Shown piece after piece: positions 17,645 to 26,887 of a DNA stretch of 64,000 nucleotides. The notes beneath the pieces were generated by a model. The model was not told the DNA's origin. It made no database searches and worked only from the letters and a program-made list of their open reading frames with translations. This stretch comes from Clostridia bacterium (GTDB lineage: Bacteria > Bacillota > Clostridia > Oscillospirales > Acutalibacteraceae), in NCBI GenBank assembly GCA_017397655.1, contig JAFQIG010000041.1, positions 56,910 through 120,909 on the forward strand, written 5' to 3'. Position numbers and translations under genes: made by a program. Positions within the stretch are counted from its first letter, which is position 1. Each line of letters opens with the position of its first letter.

Positions 17645-20600
17645 ATGAATTTGTCAAAACCGCAAAGATTAATATACGATATGGAGCGATTTGCCGGAGG
17701 GGCAATTTCTGTAATATGCGGCAGTATGCTTGTTGACGGTAAAAAGGATACAGACGTTCTGAAAAGTGCAGTAAACAAGCTTTATGAGCACAATGATGCG
17801 TTGCGTATTCGCATCGGTGAAAGTGGCGGCAAGGCGAGCCAGAGCGTAGAAGAGTACAAAGAACGAGAAGTTAAGGTACTGTATTTTAACGATAAGGACG
17901 AGCTTGACTGCTATGCCGAAAAGCAGGCAAGGGAAGGCATCGACATATTCGGTAATTTGTGCGAAATTGACCTCGTGATATTGCCTGAGCAGTACGGAAT
18001 ACTTGTAAAGCTTCATCACATTGTGGGCGATGCATGGACGCTTTCCTTGATCGGAACACAGTTCAATGCGTTTGTAAACGGAGATGCAGTTGAAAGATTT
18101 TCATATATCGACTATTTAAAGAGTGAAGAAGAATATGTTCAAGGTCGCCGATATGTAAAAGACAAAAGCTATTTTGTTGATCAGTTTAAAAAGTGTGATG
18201 ATCTTGTCTATATTAACGATAAAAAAAGCGAATCGTTGTCAGCGAACAGAAAAACATTTGTAATAGATGAAGAGAAAACGAAACAAATAACGGAATATAC
18301 GAAGGCGAAAAACAGTTCGGTATTTATGCTGTTTACTGCGATATTGGCGGCATATATAAATCGAACCAATATTAATTCCGAGAGATTCTATATAGGCACG
18401 GCGATGCTTAATCGCAGCGGCACAAAAGAGAAAAATACCATGGGCATGTTTGTCAATACAGCGCCGATGCTTATAGAGCTCAATAATGAAAAAACATTTT
18501 CAGAGAACTTGAAAGCTGTTGAGACGACGGCACTTTCCGTGCTTCGTCATCAGAAGTATAACTACGGTGACCTGCTTGAAGAACTGAGAGCAAATCATAA
18601 ATTTAATGAAAAGTTATATGATGTTATGCTCAGCTATCAGAACGCTAAAGTTCTCGGTGGAGAGATTGAAACAACATGGTATCACAGCGGGATGCAGACA
18701 GAGAGTCTGCAGATTCACATTGATGACCGTGACAGTGAAGGTATATTCCGTGTTCATTATGATTATCTGATAGAGAAATTTACCGAACACGAAATCGAGA
18801 AAATGCACGAACATATCTGCAATTTGCTTTTCGATGCAATCACAGATGACAGCAAAAAGATATATGAATTAAATATTCTTTCTTCAGAAGAAAAACAAAC
18901 TCTTATGTTTGATTTCAACGATACCGTTTTCGATTATCCGAAGCATAAATGCGTTCATCAACTGTTTGAGGAACAGGTTGAGAATAACCCTGACAAGGTT
19001 GCAGTTGTTGCCTGCGACAAGACTCTTACATACAAAGATCTTAACGAAGAAGCAAACAGAATTGCACATTCGCTCATTGAAAAAGGCATTGGCAGAGGCG
19101 ACATTGTTGCATTTATTTTGCCGAGAAGAAGTTATCTTATCGCTACAATGTTAGGTATACTTAAATCCGGTGCAGCGTATATGCCTATCGATCCTGATTA
19201 TCCACAAGATAGAATAGATTATATGATTGAGGACAGCGGTGCAAAGTTTTGTGTAACAGATGAAAATATATCTGAACTGCTTGATAATTCGAATGTTAAT
19301 AATCCTGATGCAATTGTTGACGGTACAGATAATTGCTACTGCATTTATACATCAGGTTCTACAGGTAAGCCTAAAGGAACACTCCTCACTCACAGCAATG
19401 TTGTCAACTATGTGAATAATAATAATAATAACGTAGTGCATAGTATAATCAAAGAAAGTTATAAAAACATTGTTTCTGTAACAACAGTTGGTTTTGATAT
19501 TTTTGTTACGGAAAGTTTGCTTCCCCTTGCAAACGGTATGGAAATTGTACTTGCAAGTGAAGAACAGGCAAAGCTGCAAAGTAAGCTTAATGATTTGATT
19601 AAAGCAAACCCTGCTGATGTTCTGCAGACTACACCCACAAAAATGAAGTCCCTTATCGTTGACAAGAACTATATTGATTATCTTAAAACAGTTAAAGTAA
19701 TCATTCTCGGCGGTGAGGCTCTTGAAAGTTCGCTTGTTGAAGAACTGAAAGAATTAACTGATGCTGAAATCTTTAATATTTACGGACCCACGGAAGCAAC
19801 CGTATGGGTAACGAATGCTGAAGTTAAAGATACAGATATCACAATTGGTAAGCCCATAGCAAACACACAGATTTACATTGTAGATAAATATATGAAGCCT
19901 GTTCCGATAGGGGTAACAGGTGAGCTGTGTATTGCCGGCGACTGTGTCGGTGCAGGTTATCTCAACAGACCTGAACTCACAGCTGAAAAGTTCATCGATA
20001 ACCCCTTCGGGGAAGGCAAGATGTATAAAACAGGTGATCTTGCCTATTGGAGAGAAGACGGAAATATCGCCTATGTTGGCAGAAATGACTTCCAAGTTAA
20101 AATCCGTGGTCTTCGTATCGAGCTTGGTGAAATTGAAAATGCCATTTCAAGTGTTGACGGAATAAATATGTCTGTTGTGGTTGTTCGCAAAAACAGCGAA
20201 GGCAGACAGTTTATCTGTGCTTTCTATACAGGTGAAGAAAAGTCGGCTCAGGACATCAAAGCTGTTATCGGTGAAAAACTGCCGAAATATATGCTCCCGC
20301 ATATTTTTACTCATCTCGCTGAAATGCCTCTTACTTCAAGCGGTAAAATCAGCAGAAAAACTCTGCCTGAAATTGACCTTGAAAACATCGAAACAGCAGT
20401 TGAGTTTGTGGCTCCGAAAACAGAAGCAGAAGTGGCTCTTGTTGATTCGATCAAAGATGTTCTCAGCTGTGAAAGAGTCAGCATACTTGACAACTTCTTT
20501 GATATCGGTGGTGACAGCCTTAAAGCGATTGAGCTTACAAGTCAGCTTGAATCAAGAGGTTATGAAGTTCAGGTAAGAACTATCTTTGACTGCGAAACAA

Positions 20601-23600
20601 TTCAGGAACTTGCAAAAGAACTTACTGTAAAAGCAGTTGCAACAGTAAAAGTTGAATACGGTAATGTTATGCCGGCAACACCTGCACAGATGCGTGTATA
20701 TACTGCACAGAGCGTGAATGCAGATTTGACCCTTTACAATATTCCTTATGTATTTAAGGTCGAAAGTCTTGATGTAGATAAACTGCAATTTGCAATTAAC
20801 AAACTTATTGAAAGACACGAAAGTTTAAGAACTCACTTTGAAAATCAGAACGGTCATATTATGCAGGTTATTGATGATACTGCAGAATGTAAAGTGGAGC
20901 AGATTAAAGGCTCGTCAGAAGAAACAATCCTCCCGTCTGCGAATGAATCGCAGACACCCTCCTTTACACAAGGAGGGCTTGATGAAGTTGTTAACTCGTT
21001 CATTTGTCCTTTTGATTTAGAAAAATCTCCACTTCTTCGAGTAGGATATCATGAAAATACTGTTATGATTGATATTCATCATATCATCTCTGACGGTGGT
21101 ACTATGCCCGTATTCTTCAAAGAACTCAATGAACTGTATATGGGCAGAGAGCTTGAAGATAATGCTGTTCAGTATGGTGAGTTTGCTGTTCAGAAAGTGA
21201 ATCTTGAAGAGAGCGAAAAATATTGGCTTTCAGTTTTTGATGACGAAATACCTGTTCTTGAACTTCCTACAGATATGCCGAGAACGGACAAGCAATCTTT
21301 TAACGGAAGTTCTGTTTATGATGTCATTGATATTGATTTGCATAACAGAATCACAGCAAAATGCAAAGAACTTAATATCACACCTTATGTGTTCTATATG
21401 TCATGCTTCAACATTCTTCTTGCAAAGCTTTCGGGCAATGAGGATATTGTTGTAGGCATGCCTGTAAGCGGTAGAAGTGCAAAATATCTTGACACAATCG
21501 GTATGTTTGTAAATACCATTGCGTTGAGAAGTAAACCCGAAGGAACGAAACCTATTACGGCTTTTCTCACTGAAGTTAAAGCTAATTCAATTTCTGCTAT
21601 TGATAATCAGAATTATCCCTTTGGCGAACTTGTAAAGAAACTGGGTATTGAAACAAGCGGCAGAAATCCGTTGTTTGATGTCATGTTTGCTTATCAGAGT
21701 GAGCAGATGACAGATGTTATCTTTGGTGATAAAAAGGCAGAGCTTCTTCCTGTACCAATTACATCAGCAAAGTGCGATTTTACATTCAACATCATGCCGA
21801 GGAATGACGATGTTGTTGTAATGGTAGAATACTGCACAGAGCTTTACAAAGAGAAGAAGATACAGAAGTTTATCAATGCTTTCAAACTTATTCTTGGACA
21901 ATGTATTAATGAAAAAATACTCATCAAAGATGTTGAAGCAATGAATGATGAAGAAAAGCAAACACTTCTTTTTGATTTCAATGGCACAGCAGTAGACTAC
22001 CCAAGGGATAAGTGCGTTCATCAGCTCTTTGAAGAACAGGTTGAGAATAACCCTGACAAGGTTGCTGTTATTGCATGTGACAAGACTCTCACATACAAAG
22101 AACTTAATGAAGAAGCAAACAGAATTGCACATTCGCTCATTGAAAAAGGCATTGGCAGAGGCGACATTGTTGCATTTATTTTGCCGAGAAGAAGTTATCT
22201 TATCGCTACAATGTTAGGTATACTTAAATCCGGTGCAGCATATATGCCGATTGATCCTGACTATCCGCAGGACAGAATTGACTATATGCTTTCGGATAGC
22301 GGTGCAAAGTTTCGTGTTACGGATAAGAATATATCTGAACTGCTTGATAATTCGAATGTTAATAGTCCTGATGCAATTGTTGACGGTACAGATAATTGCT
22401 ACTGCATTTATACATCAGGTTCTACAGGTAAGCCTAAAGGAACACTCCTCACTCACAGCAATGTTGTCAACTATGTGAATAATAATAATAATAACGTGGT
22501 TCATGGCATAATTAAAGAAAGTTACAAAAATATTGTATCTGTAACAACAGTTGGTTTTGATATATTTGTAACCGAAAGCTTGTTGCCACTTACAAACGGT
22601 ATGGAAATTGTACTGGCAAGTGAAGAACAAGCAAAGTTACAGAGTAAACTTAATGATTTGATTAAAACAAATCCTGCTGATGTATTGCAGACTACACCAA
22701 CAAAAATGAAGTCCCTTATCGTTGATAAGGAACAACTCGATTATCTTAAAACGATTAAGGTTATCATTCTTGGCGGTGAAGCACTTGAAAGTTCACTTGT
22801 TGAAGAACTTAAAGAATTAACCGACGCTGAAATATTTAATATCTACGGACCGACAGAAGCAACTGTATGGGTCACAAATGCAGAAGTCAAAGATTTAGAT
22901 ATCACTATCGGTAAACCTATAGCAAACACACAAATATATATTGTAGATAAATATATGAAGCCTGTACCAATCGGGGTAACAGGTGAACTCTGCATTGCGG
23001 GTGATTGTGTGGGAGCAGGTTATCTTAACCGTCCTGAACTTACAGCTGAAAAGTTCATCGACAATCCATTTGGCGAAGGTAAAATGTACAAAACAGGAGA
23101 TCTTGCCTATTGGAGAGAAGACGGAAATATCGCCTATGTTGGCAGAAATGACTTCCAAGTTAAAATCCGTGGTCTTCGTATCGAGCTTGGTGAAATTGAA
23201 AATGCCATTTCAAGTGTTGACGGAATAAATCTTTCTGTTGTAGTTGTTCGCAAAAACAACGAAGGCAGACAGCTTATCTGTGCATTCTATACAGGTGAAG
23301 AAAAGTCGGCTCAAGAAATTAAAGCTGTTATCGGTGAAAAACTGCCGAAATATATGCTCCCGCATATTTTCACGCACCTCCCGGAAATGCCACTAACTTC
23401 AAGTGGCAAAATCAGCAGAAAAACTCTGCCTGAAATCGACCTTGAAAATATCGAAACAACCGTAGAATACATTGCTCCCGAAACGGACAGACAAAGAGAG
23501 CTTTGCAAACTCATGGAGTTTACGCTAGGACTTTCTCGTATCGGAGTTAACGATAACTTTTTCGATATGGGTGCAGACTCCCTCAAGGCGATTGAATTTG

Positions 23601-24928
23601 CTTCAAAAGCTCACAATGAAGGCATTTATTTCAGCTTGCAGAATGTGTTCGATTATCCAACGGTAAAAGAGCTTTGTGACTGTATTGAAAACGGTGACAA
23701 GCAAACAGTATCGTTTGCCGAAGTTGATTTTTCAAGGATAAATACTGTATTGTCTAAAAACAATCCCGGATATATAAAGGCGCCTGAAAAGCGTGATGTC
23801 GGAAACATTTTGCTTGCAGGCGCAACAGGTTATTTGGGTATACATATTCTTGCAGACTTCCTTGATAATGATAACGGTATTGCGTACTGTCTTGTCAGGG
23901 GTAAAAATCAGAATGACAGTGAGCAAAGATTTAATGAACTGCTCAGTTTCTATTTTGATGATAAGTACAACGAAACAGACAGAATTGTTGTTATCTGTGC
24001 CGATTTACAGAAAGATTTATTCGGTCTTTCACAGGACAAGTATAATGCTTTGCTTGACAATGTTGAAACTGTTATAAATGCTGCAGCAAGTGTTAAACAT
24101 TACGGTTCATACAAGTACTTCTACGAAGTCAATGTTGAAACGGTCAAGAAGCTCATTGAGTTCACTAAACAGGCTGATGCTGTGCTGATACATACCTCAA
24201 CATTAAGTGTATCGGGCAACAGCTTTGCTGATGAATTTGACGGTTATGTAAGCCGGGACGAGAAACATTTCTTTGAAAGCAGTCTGTATATCGGGCAACC
24301 TCTCGATAATGTTTATGCACGAAGCAAGTTTGAAGCGGAAATCGCAGTTCTTGAGGCTGTTGCTGACGGCTTACCTGCACACATCATGCGTATGGGCAAT
24401 TTGACAAATCGTTTCAGTGACGGCAAGTTCCAGAAAAATCACGAAAGCAATGCTTTCTTACAGCGTGTCAGAGCAGTTTTAAATCTCGGTGTTGTACCCG
24501 ATTATCTTATGGAACTGTATTCAGAATTTACTCCCATTGATGAAGCCGCCAACGCTGTAATGACTATTACAAGACATTTTGATCCTGATTACTCTGTTTT
24601 CCATATCAACAGTGTTAAAGTGGTTTACATGGATAAGCTTTTCGAATATTGCAATAAACTCGGGTTCGAGGTGAAAACCGTTTCGGGCATTGAGTTCTCG
24701 GTTGCATTGAAAAATACTGCAAAGCAGTCGGGCACTGAATATATCTTTGAAACATTCATCAACGATCTCGATGAAAACGATAAGCTCAATTATGACAGCA
24801 ACATTCGCATCGAAACAGATTTTTCAGTGGAATATCTTAAAAAGCTCGGTTTCGAGTGGAATAATATTGATATTGAGTATATTAAGAAATATGTAGAGTA
24901 TTTCAGAAAGATAGGTTATTTGAAATGA
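17645..24928 (+). CDS. Two-module NRPS with terminal reductase (C-A-T-C-A-T-R)
   Basis: 2427 residues from ATG 17645; a GTG at 17618 in the same frame is less likely because MNLSKPQRLIYDMERF already looks like a C-domain start. Domains: C1 about 1-430 with H124-H125-IVG-D129-A (HHxxxD with Ala for Gly); A1 about 445-930 with YTSGSTGKPKG; T1 carrier Ser958 (GGDSL); C2 about 985-1465 with HHIISDG at 1145-1151; A2 about 1480-1955; T2 carrier Ser1979 (GADSL); thioester reductase about 2050-2427 with GATGYLG and Y2224/K2228. Hand alignment to GrsA gives the same pocket, D-I-T-Q-I-G-I-V-W-K, in both A domains. Reductive release yields an aldehyde. The N-terminal C domain suggests an acyl starter. 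Related gut clostridial NRPSs make dipeptide aldehydes and pyrazinones. No PPTase is seen nearby. Confidence 0.95.
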   Translation: MNLSKPQRLIYDMERFAGGAISVICGSMLVDGKKDTDVLKSAVNKLYEHNDALRIRIGESGGKASQSVEEYKEREVKVLYFNDKDELDCYAEKQAREGIDIFGNLCEIDLVILPEQYGILVKLHHIVGDAWTLSLIGTQFNAFVNGDAVERFSYIDYLKSEEEYVQGRRYVKDKSYFVDQFKKCDDLVYINDKKSESLSANRKTFVIDEEKTKQITEYTKAKNSSVFMLFTAILAAYINRTNINSERFYIGTAMLNRSGTKEKNTMGMFVNTAPMLIELNNEKTFSENLKAVETTALSVLRHQKYNYGDLLEELRANHKFNEKLYDVMLSYQNAKVLGGEIETTWYHSGMQTESLQIHIDDRDSEGIFRVHYDYLIEKFTEHEIEKMHEHICNLLFDAITDDSKKIYELNILSSEEKQTLMFDFNDTVFDYPKHKCVHQLFEEQVENNPDKVAVVACDKTLTYKDLNEEANRIAHSLIEKGIGRGDIVAFILPRRSYLIATMLGILKSGAAYMPIDPDYPQDRIDYMIEDSGAKFCVTDENISELLDNSNVNNPDAIVDGTDNCYCIYTSGSTGKPKGTLLTHSNVVNYVNNNNNNVVHSIIKESYKNIVSVTTVGFDIFVTESLLPLANGMEIVLASEEQAKLQSKLNDLIKANPADVLQTTPTKMKSLIVDKNYIDYLKTVKVIILGGEALESSLVEELKELTDAEIFNIYGPTEATVWVTNAEVKDTDITIGKPIANTQIYIVDKYMKPVPIGVTGELCIAGDCVGAGYLNRPELTAEKFIDNPFGEGKMYKTGDLAYWREDGNIAYVGRNDFQVKIRGLRIELGEIENAISSVDGINMSVVVVRKNSEGRQFICAFYTGEEKSAQDIKAVIGEKLPKYMLPHIFTHLAEMPLTSSGKISRKTLPEIDLENIETAVEFVAPKTEAEVALVDSIKDVLSCERVSILDNFFDIGGDSLKAIELTSQLESRGYEVQVRTIFDCETIQELAKELTVKAVATVKVEYGNVMPATPAQMRVYTAQSVNADLTLYNIPYVFKVESLDVDKLQFAINKLIERHESLRTHFENQNGHIMQVIDDTAECKVEQIKGSSEETILPSANESQTPSFTQGGLDEVVNSFICPFDLEKSPLLRVGYHENTVMIDIHHIISDGGTMPVFFKELNELYMGRELEDNAVQYGEFAVQKVNLEESEKYWLSVFDDEIPVLELPTDMPRTDKQSFNGSSVYDVIDIDLHNRITAKCKELNITPYVFYMSCFNILLAKLSGNEDIVVGMPVSGRSAKYLDTIGMFVNTIALRSKPEGTKPITAFLTEVKANSISAIDNQNYPFGELVKKLGIETSGRNPLFDVMFAYQSEQMTDVIFGDKKAELLPVPITSAKCDFTFNIMPRNDDVVVMVEYCTELYKEKKIQKFINAFKLILGQCINEKILIKDVEAMNDEEKQTLLFDFNGTAVDYPRDKCVHQLFEEQVENNPDKVAVIACDKTLTYKELNEEANRIAHSLIEKGIGRGDIVAFILPRRSYLIATMLGILKSGAAYMPIDPDYPQDRIDYMLSDSGAKFRVTDKNISELLDNSNVNSPDAIVDGTDNCYCIYTSGSTGKPKGTLLTHSNVVNYVNNNNNNVVHGIIKESYKNIVSVTTVGFDIFVTESLLPLTNGMEIVLASEEQAKLQSKLNDLIKTNPADVLQTTPTKMKSLIVDKEQLDYLKTIKVIILGGEALESSLVEELKELTDAEIFNIYGPTEATVWVTNAEVKDLDITIGKPIANTQIYIVDKYMKPVPIGVTGELCIAGDCVGAGYLNRPELTAEKFIDNPFGEGKMYKTGDLAYWREDGNIAYVGRNDFQVKIRGLRIELGEIENAISSVDGINLSVVVVRKNNEGRQLICAFYTGEEKSAQEIKAVIGEKLPKYMLPHIFTHLPEMPLTSSGKISRKTLPEIDLENIETTVEYIAPETDRQRELCKLMEFTLGLSRIGVNDNFFDMGADSLKAIEFASKAHNEGIYFSLQNVFDYPTVKELCDCIENGDKQTVSFAEVDFSRINTVLSKNNPGYIKAPEKRDVGNILLAGATGYLGIHILADFLDNDNGIAYCLVRGKNQNDSEQRFNELLSFYFDDKYNETDRIVVICADLQKDLFGLSQDKYNALLDNVETVINAAASVKHYGSYKYFYEVNVETVKKLIEFTKQADAVLIHTSTLSVSGNSFADEFDGYVSRDEKHFFESSLYIGQPLDNVYARSKFEAEIAVLEAVADGLPAHIMRMGNLTNRFSDGKFQKNHESNAFLQRVRAVLNLGVVPDYLMELYSEFTPIDEAANAVMTITRHFDPDYSVFHINSVKVVYMDKLFEYCNKLGFEVKTVSGIEFSVALKNTAKQSGTEYIFETFINDLDENDKLNYDSNIRIETDFSVEYLKKLGFEWNNIDIEYIKKYVEYFRKIGYLK
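19046..20167 (+). repeat. Direct repeat, copy in A domain 1 (mosaic)
   Basis: Pairs with 22109-23230 at a constant offset of 3063 nt with no indels among the patches compared. Identical or nearly identical patches: 19046-19176 (131 nt, no mismatch), 19265-19434 (170 nt, one mismatch) and 20036-20167 (132 nt, no mismatch). Between them the copies differ at many silent sites. The second patch holds a short AAT microsatellite coding six Asn. Confidence 0.95.
20926..20979. repeat. Palindromic repeat element in frame inside C domain 2
   Basis: 54 nt containing GTCTGCGA/TCGCAGAC (20935-20955) and CCCTCCTT-TACAC-AAGGAGGG (20957-20977), preceded by CCTCCC. The form resembles small dispersed palindromes common in gut Clostridia. 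It adds about 18 residues (TILPSANESQTPSFTQGG) between beta-strand and helix sequence that otherwise reads like a normal C domain. Confidence 0.75.
22109..23230 (+). repeat. Direct repeat, copy in A domain 2 (mosaic)
   Basis: Partner of 19046-20167 (offset 3063 nt). Identical patches at 22109-22239 and 23099-23230, and 22328-22497 with one mismatch. The intervening DNA codes for nearly the same protein with different codons. Confidence 0.95.
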
Positions 24929-24949
24929 AAAAAAGATATATATAAACAG

Positions 24950-25258
24950 TTGACTGATGAGATAATGTATAACAATTCCAGGCAGGACACATACACAAAT
25001 TATGCTTATGTGCTCGTTGCAGCGGTTTGGGCACTTGCCTTTTCTGTGCAAAATGAATGGATAGCTCTTATTCCTTTGTTTGTTCTTATACCAATTTGCT
25101 TACGAATATCGGACTGCAGATATTCAATTGCTTTTTTAGCATCATATATAAAAGTGTTTTTAGAATCCGAAGAAGATTTGGGATGGCAAACTATGCATGT
25201 AAAGTATTATAAAAATAATAAAAGAACCATAGTTCATTTAAATCAGTTCTTAATATGA
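24950..25258 (+). CDS. Small two-TM protein, start apparently disrupted by an A7 tract
   Basis: 102 residues if begun at a TTG (24950), about 97 from the first ATG. Two hydrophobic helices (YVLVAAVWALAF and ALIPLFVLIPICLRI) and a charged C-terminal tail. The better start is the ATG at 24925, which overlaps the NRPS stop (ATGA) but runs into a stop after six codons because of seven A residues (24928-24934). With six A the reading becomes MKKDIYKQLTDEIM and joins this frame. So this is either a frameshifted gene, a slippage-expressed gene, or a sequence error. Function unknown; the position suggests a partner of the NRPS, perhaps in export or self-protection, but that is only inference. Confidence 0.5.
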   Translation: MTDEIMYNNSRQDTYTNYAYVLVAAVWALAFSVQNEWIALIPLFVLIPICLRISDCRYSIAFLASYIKVFLESEEDLGWQTMHVKYYKNNKRTIVHLNQFLI

Positions 25259-25393
25259 TTAGTAGTTGTTTCTTAATAAGATGAAGTATAAAATCAAAGT
25301 ATGAAAGAATTCTTGAAATCTTTCTTTTTGGTTGGATATGGTATTAATTGCCTTTTCAAAAAGTATACCTTTATTCGTCAGAATAAAAACTTC

Positions 25394-25440
25394 AAGGGGC
25401 TGAATGATGCGTTAAAACAGTTCGCATCATTCAGCCCCTT
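25394..25440 (-). terminator. Strong hairpin terminator after the GH125 gene
   Basis: 18-bp perfect stem AAGGGGCTGAATGATGCG/CGCATCATTCAGCCCCTT with an 11-nt loop. On the minus strand TTTTTATTC follows after a few bases. It may also stop transcription from the plus side. The stretch 25259-25393 holds no gene I can support. Confidence 0.8.
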
Positions 25441-25498
25441 AAGGATATTATGAAAAATATTAATGGTTTGTCACATTGTACTGCACAGAATCAATAAT

Positions 25499-26767
25499 TC
25501 AGCCTTCCAGACCTTCAAGCATCTGTGCAAAGAGAGTGTTAGCCCAGGCGAACCATACTCTGGTGAACTTTTCGGGATCATCAACGTGGAACGACTCGTG
25601 CATAAAGAATGTACCTGCGTGAGTTTTGCTTAACATTTCAAGACACTCGTTTATTTCATTCTTGTCATTACTTGTGATTATCTGCATTGCAAGAGCAATG
25701 TGCCAGATATGGTTTTTCGGAGTATGCGGACTGCCGATACCCTTTGCAACGGTACCCTCAAAGTAATACGGATTATCCTTGGATAGGATGAAGCGCCTCG
25801 TGTTCTGATAAATCTCATCCTCCTTGTCGCAATATCCGATATACGGTGCGGCAAGAAGACTCGGAGAATTGGCATCATCCATAAGATTGTAATTGCCGAA
25901 ACCGTCCGTTTCATATGCGTAGATTTTGCCGTACTTCGGATGGTTGACAATAGCATAGGTATTGATACCGTCATCAATCTCTGATGAAAGCTTTTTGCAT
26001 TTATTTGCAAGCTCCTCATTCCCGAAGCAGTCACGAGCCATCTCTTCTGCATATCTCATTGCAACAACAGCCATCATATTGGAGGGTACAAGGTAGTTGA
26101 AAATACACGAATCATCGGACGGACGGAAGCCTGACCATGTCATACCTGTAAAGTTAACGGGTCTGCCGTATCCGTCAAAGGGGAGTGTATCGGACGGGGG
26201 ACAGTTTGTTCTGCCGAAAAAGTAGGTCGAGTTTTCTGCGTGTCGCTGTTCTTTTATAAAGTGATCAGTAATCGTACAGAGCATTTTTTCGACATCTTCT
26301 GTGAGAATTTTCTGATCGTTTGTTACCTTGTAATATTCATACAGCAGGAAAACAGAGGCGCACAGAGAGTCAACCTCATATTTTCTTTCCCAGATAAGAT
26401 CGTGATCAAAATCGGAAGGATCTTTCCATTTTTCGGGATTAGGCTCTGCATTGAATGCATTGGAATACGGATCAAGATTTACGTATGCGGCGTGTCTTGC
26501 GATGACACCTCGCAGAATCTCTTTGAGTTCCTCGTCCTGCGGCGCATATTTTATATACGGCTTCAGCTGTGCGGCACTGTCGCGAAGCCACATTGCAGGG
26601 ATATCGCCGGTAATAATAAAGTAACTGCCGTCATCAAGTTGCTTTGCGGTTGTTTCGATAGTATTCAGAAAGCATTGTTTTGAAAGAGGAGCAAGTGAAG
26701 GGAAAATGCGCTCCATCTTTTCTTCAAGCTCAGCAGCCTTTTTTATCAATATATCCGGTGTTTTCAT
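25499..26767 (-). CDS. GH125 exo-alpha-1,6-mannosidase
   Basis: 422 residues, whole length matching glycoside hydrolase family 125. Signature GDIPAMWLRDSAAQLKPY near residue 53, WERKYEVDSL, MTWSGFRPSDD and the C-terminal HESFHVDDPEKFTRVWFAWAN. No signal peptide, so it acts inside the cell on imported manno-oligosaccharides such as trimmed N-glycans or yeast mannan. Transcribed alone from its own promoter; RBS GGAG. Confidence 0.93.
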   Translation of the reverse strand: MKTPDILIKKAAELEEKMERIFPSLAPLSKQCFLNTIETTAKQLDDGSYFIITGDIPAMWLRDSAAQLKPYIKYAPQDEELKEILRGVIARHAAYVNLDPYSNAFNAEPNPEKWKDPSDFDHDLIWERKYEVDSLCASVFLLYEYYKVTNDQKILTEDVEKMLCTITDHFIKEQRHAENSTYFFGRTNCPPSDTLPFDGYGRPVNFTGMTWSGFRPSDDSCIFNYLVPSNMMAVVAMRYAEEMARDCFGNEELANKCKKLSSEIDDGINTYAIVNHPKYGKIYAYETDGFGNYNLMDDANSPSLLAAPYIGYCDKEDEIYQNTRRFILSKDNPYYFEGTVAKGIGSPHTPKNHIWHIALAMQIITSNDKNEINECLEMLSKTHAGTFFMHESFHVDDPEKFTRVWFAWANTLFAQMLEGLEG

Positions 26768-26795
26768 AACAAATCTCCTTTAAGTTGTTATGCAC

Positions 26796-26824
26796 ATTAT
26801 ACAGTATCGGTGCGTGTTTTGCAA
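26796..26824 (-). promoter_or_regulatory. Promoter of the GH125 gene
   Basis: On the minus strand TTGCAA (26824-26819), 17-nt spacer, TATAAT (26801-26796). Confidence 0.7.
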
Positions 26825-26830
26825 TAAAAA

Positions 26831-26880
26831 GATTCTTCGCTTTCGTTCGGAGAATCCGACTGAGCCGAAGGCGAAGAATC
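26831..26880 (-). terminator. Terminator after the giant LRR gene
   Basis: Arms GATTCTTCGC and GCGAAGAATC enclose a second partial hairpin; on the minus strand TTTTTATTG follows. It lies 7 nt after the LRR stop. Confidence 0.8.
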
Positions 26881-26887
26881 CTTGATA

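Noticed and set aside
19410..19434. AAT microsatellite in the NRPS as a phase-variable tract
   Set aside because: Changes in a trinucleotide repeat keep the frame, so it could only alter Asn number; both module copies have the same length.
25394..25440. Possible single CRISPR-like or mobile palindrome
   Set aside because: One copy only, at the 3' end of the GH125 gene with a T-run: a terminator explains it.
25301..25453. 50-codon plus-strand ORF after the 2-TM gene
   Set aside because: It runs through the 25394-25440 terminator hairpin, has no good RBS and no recognisable features.
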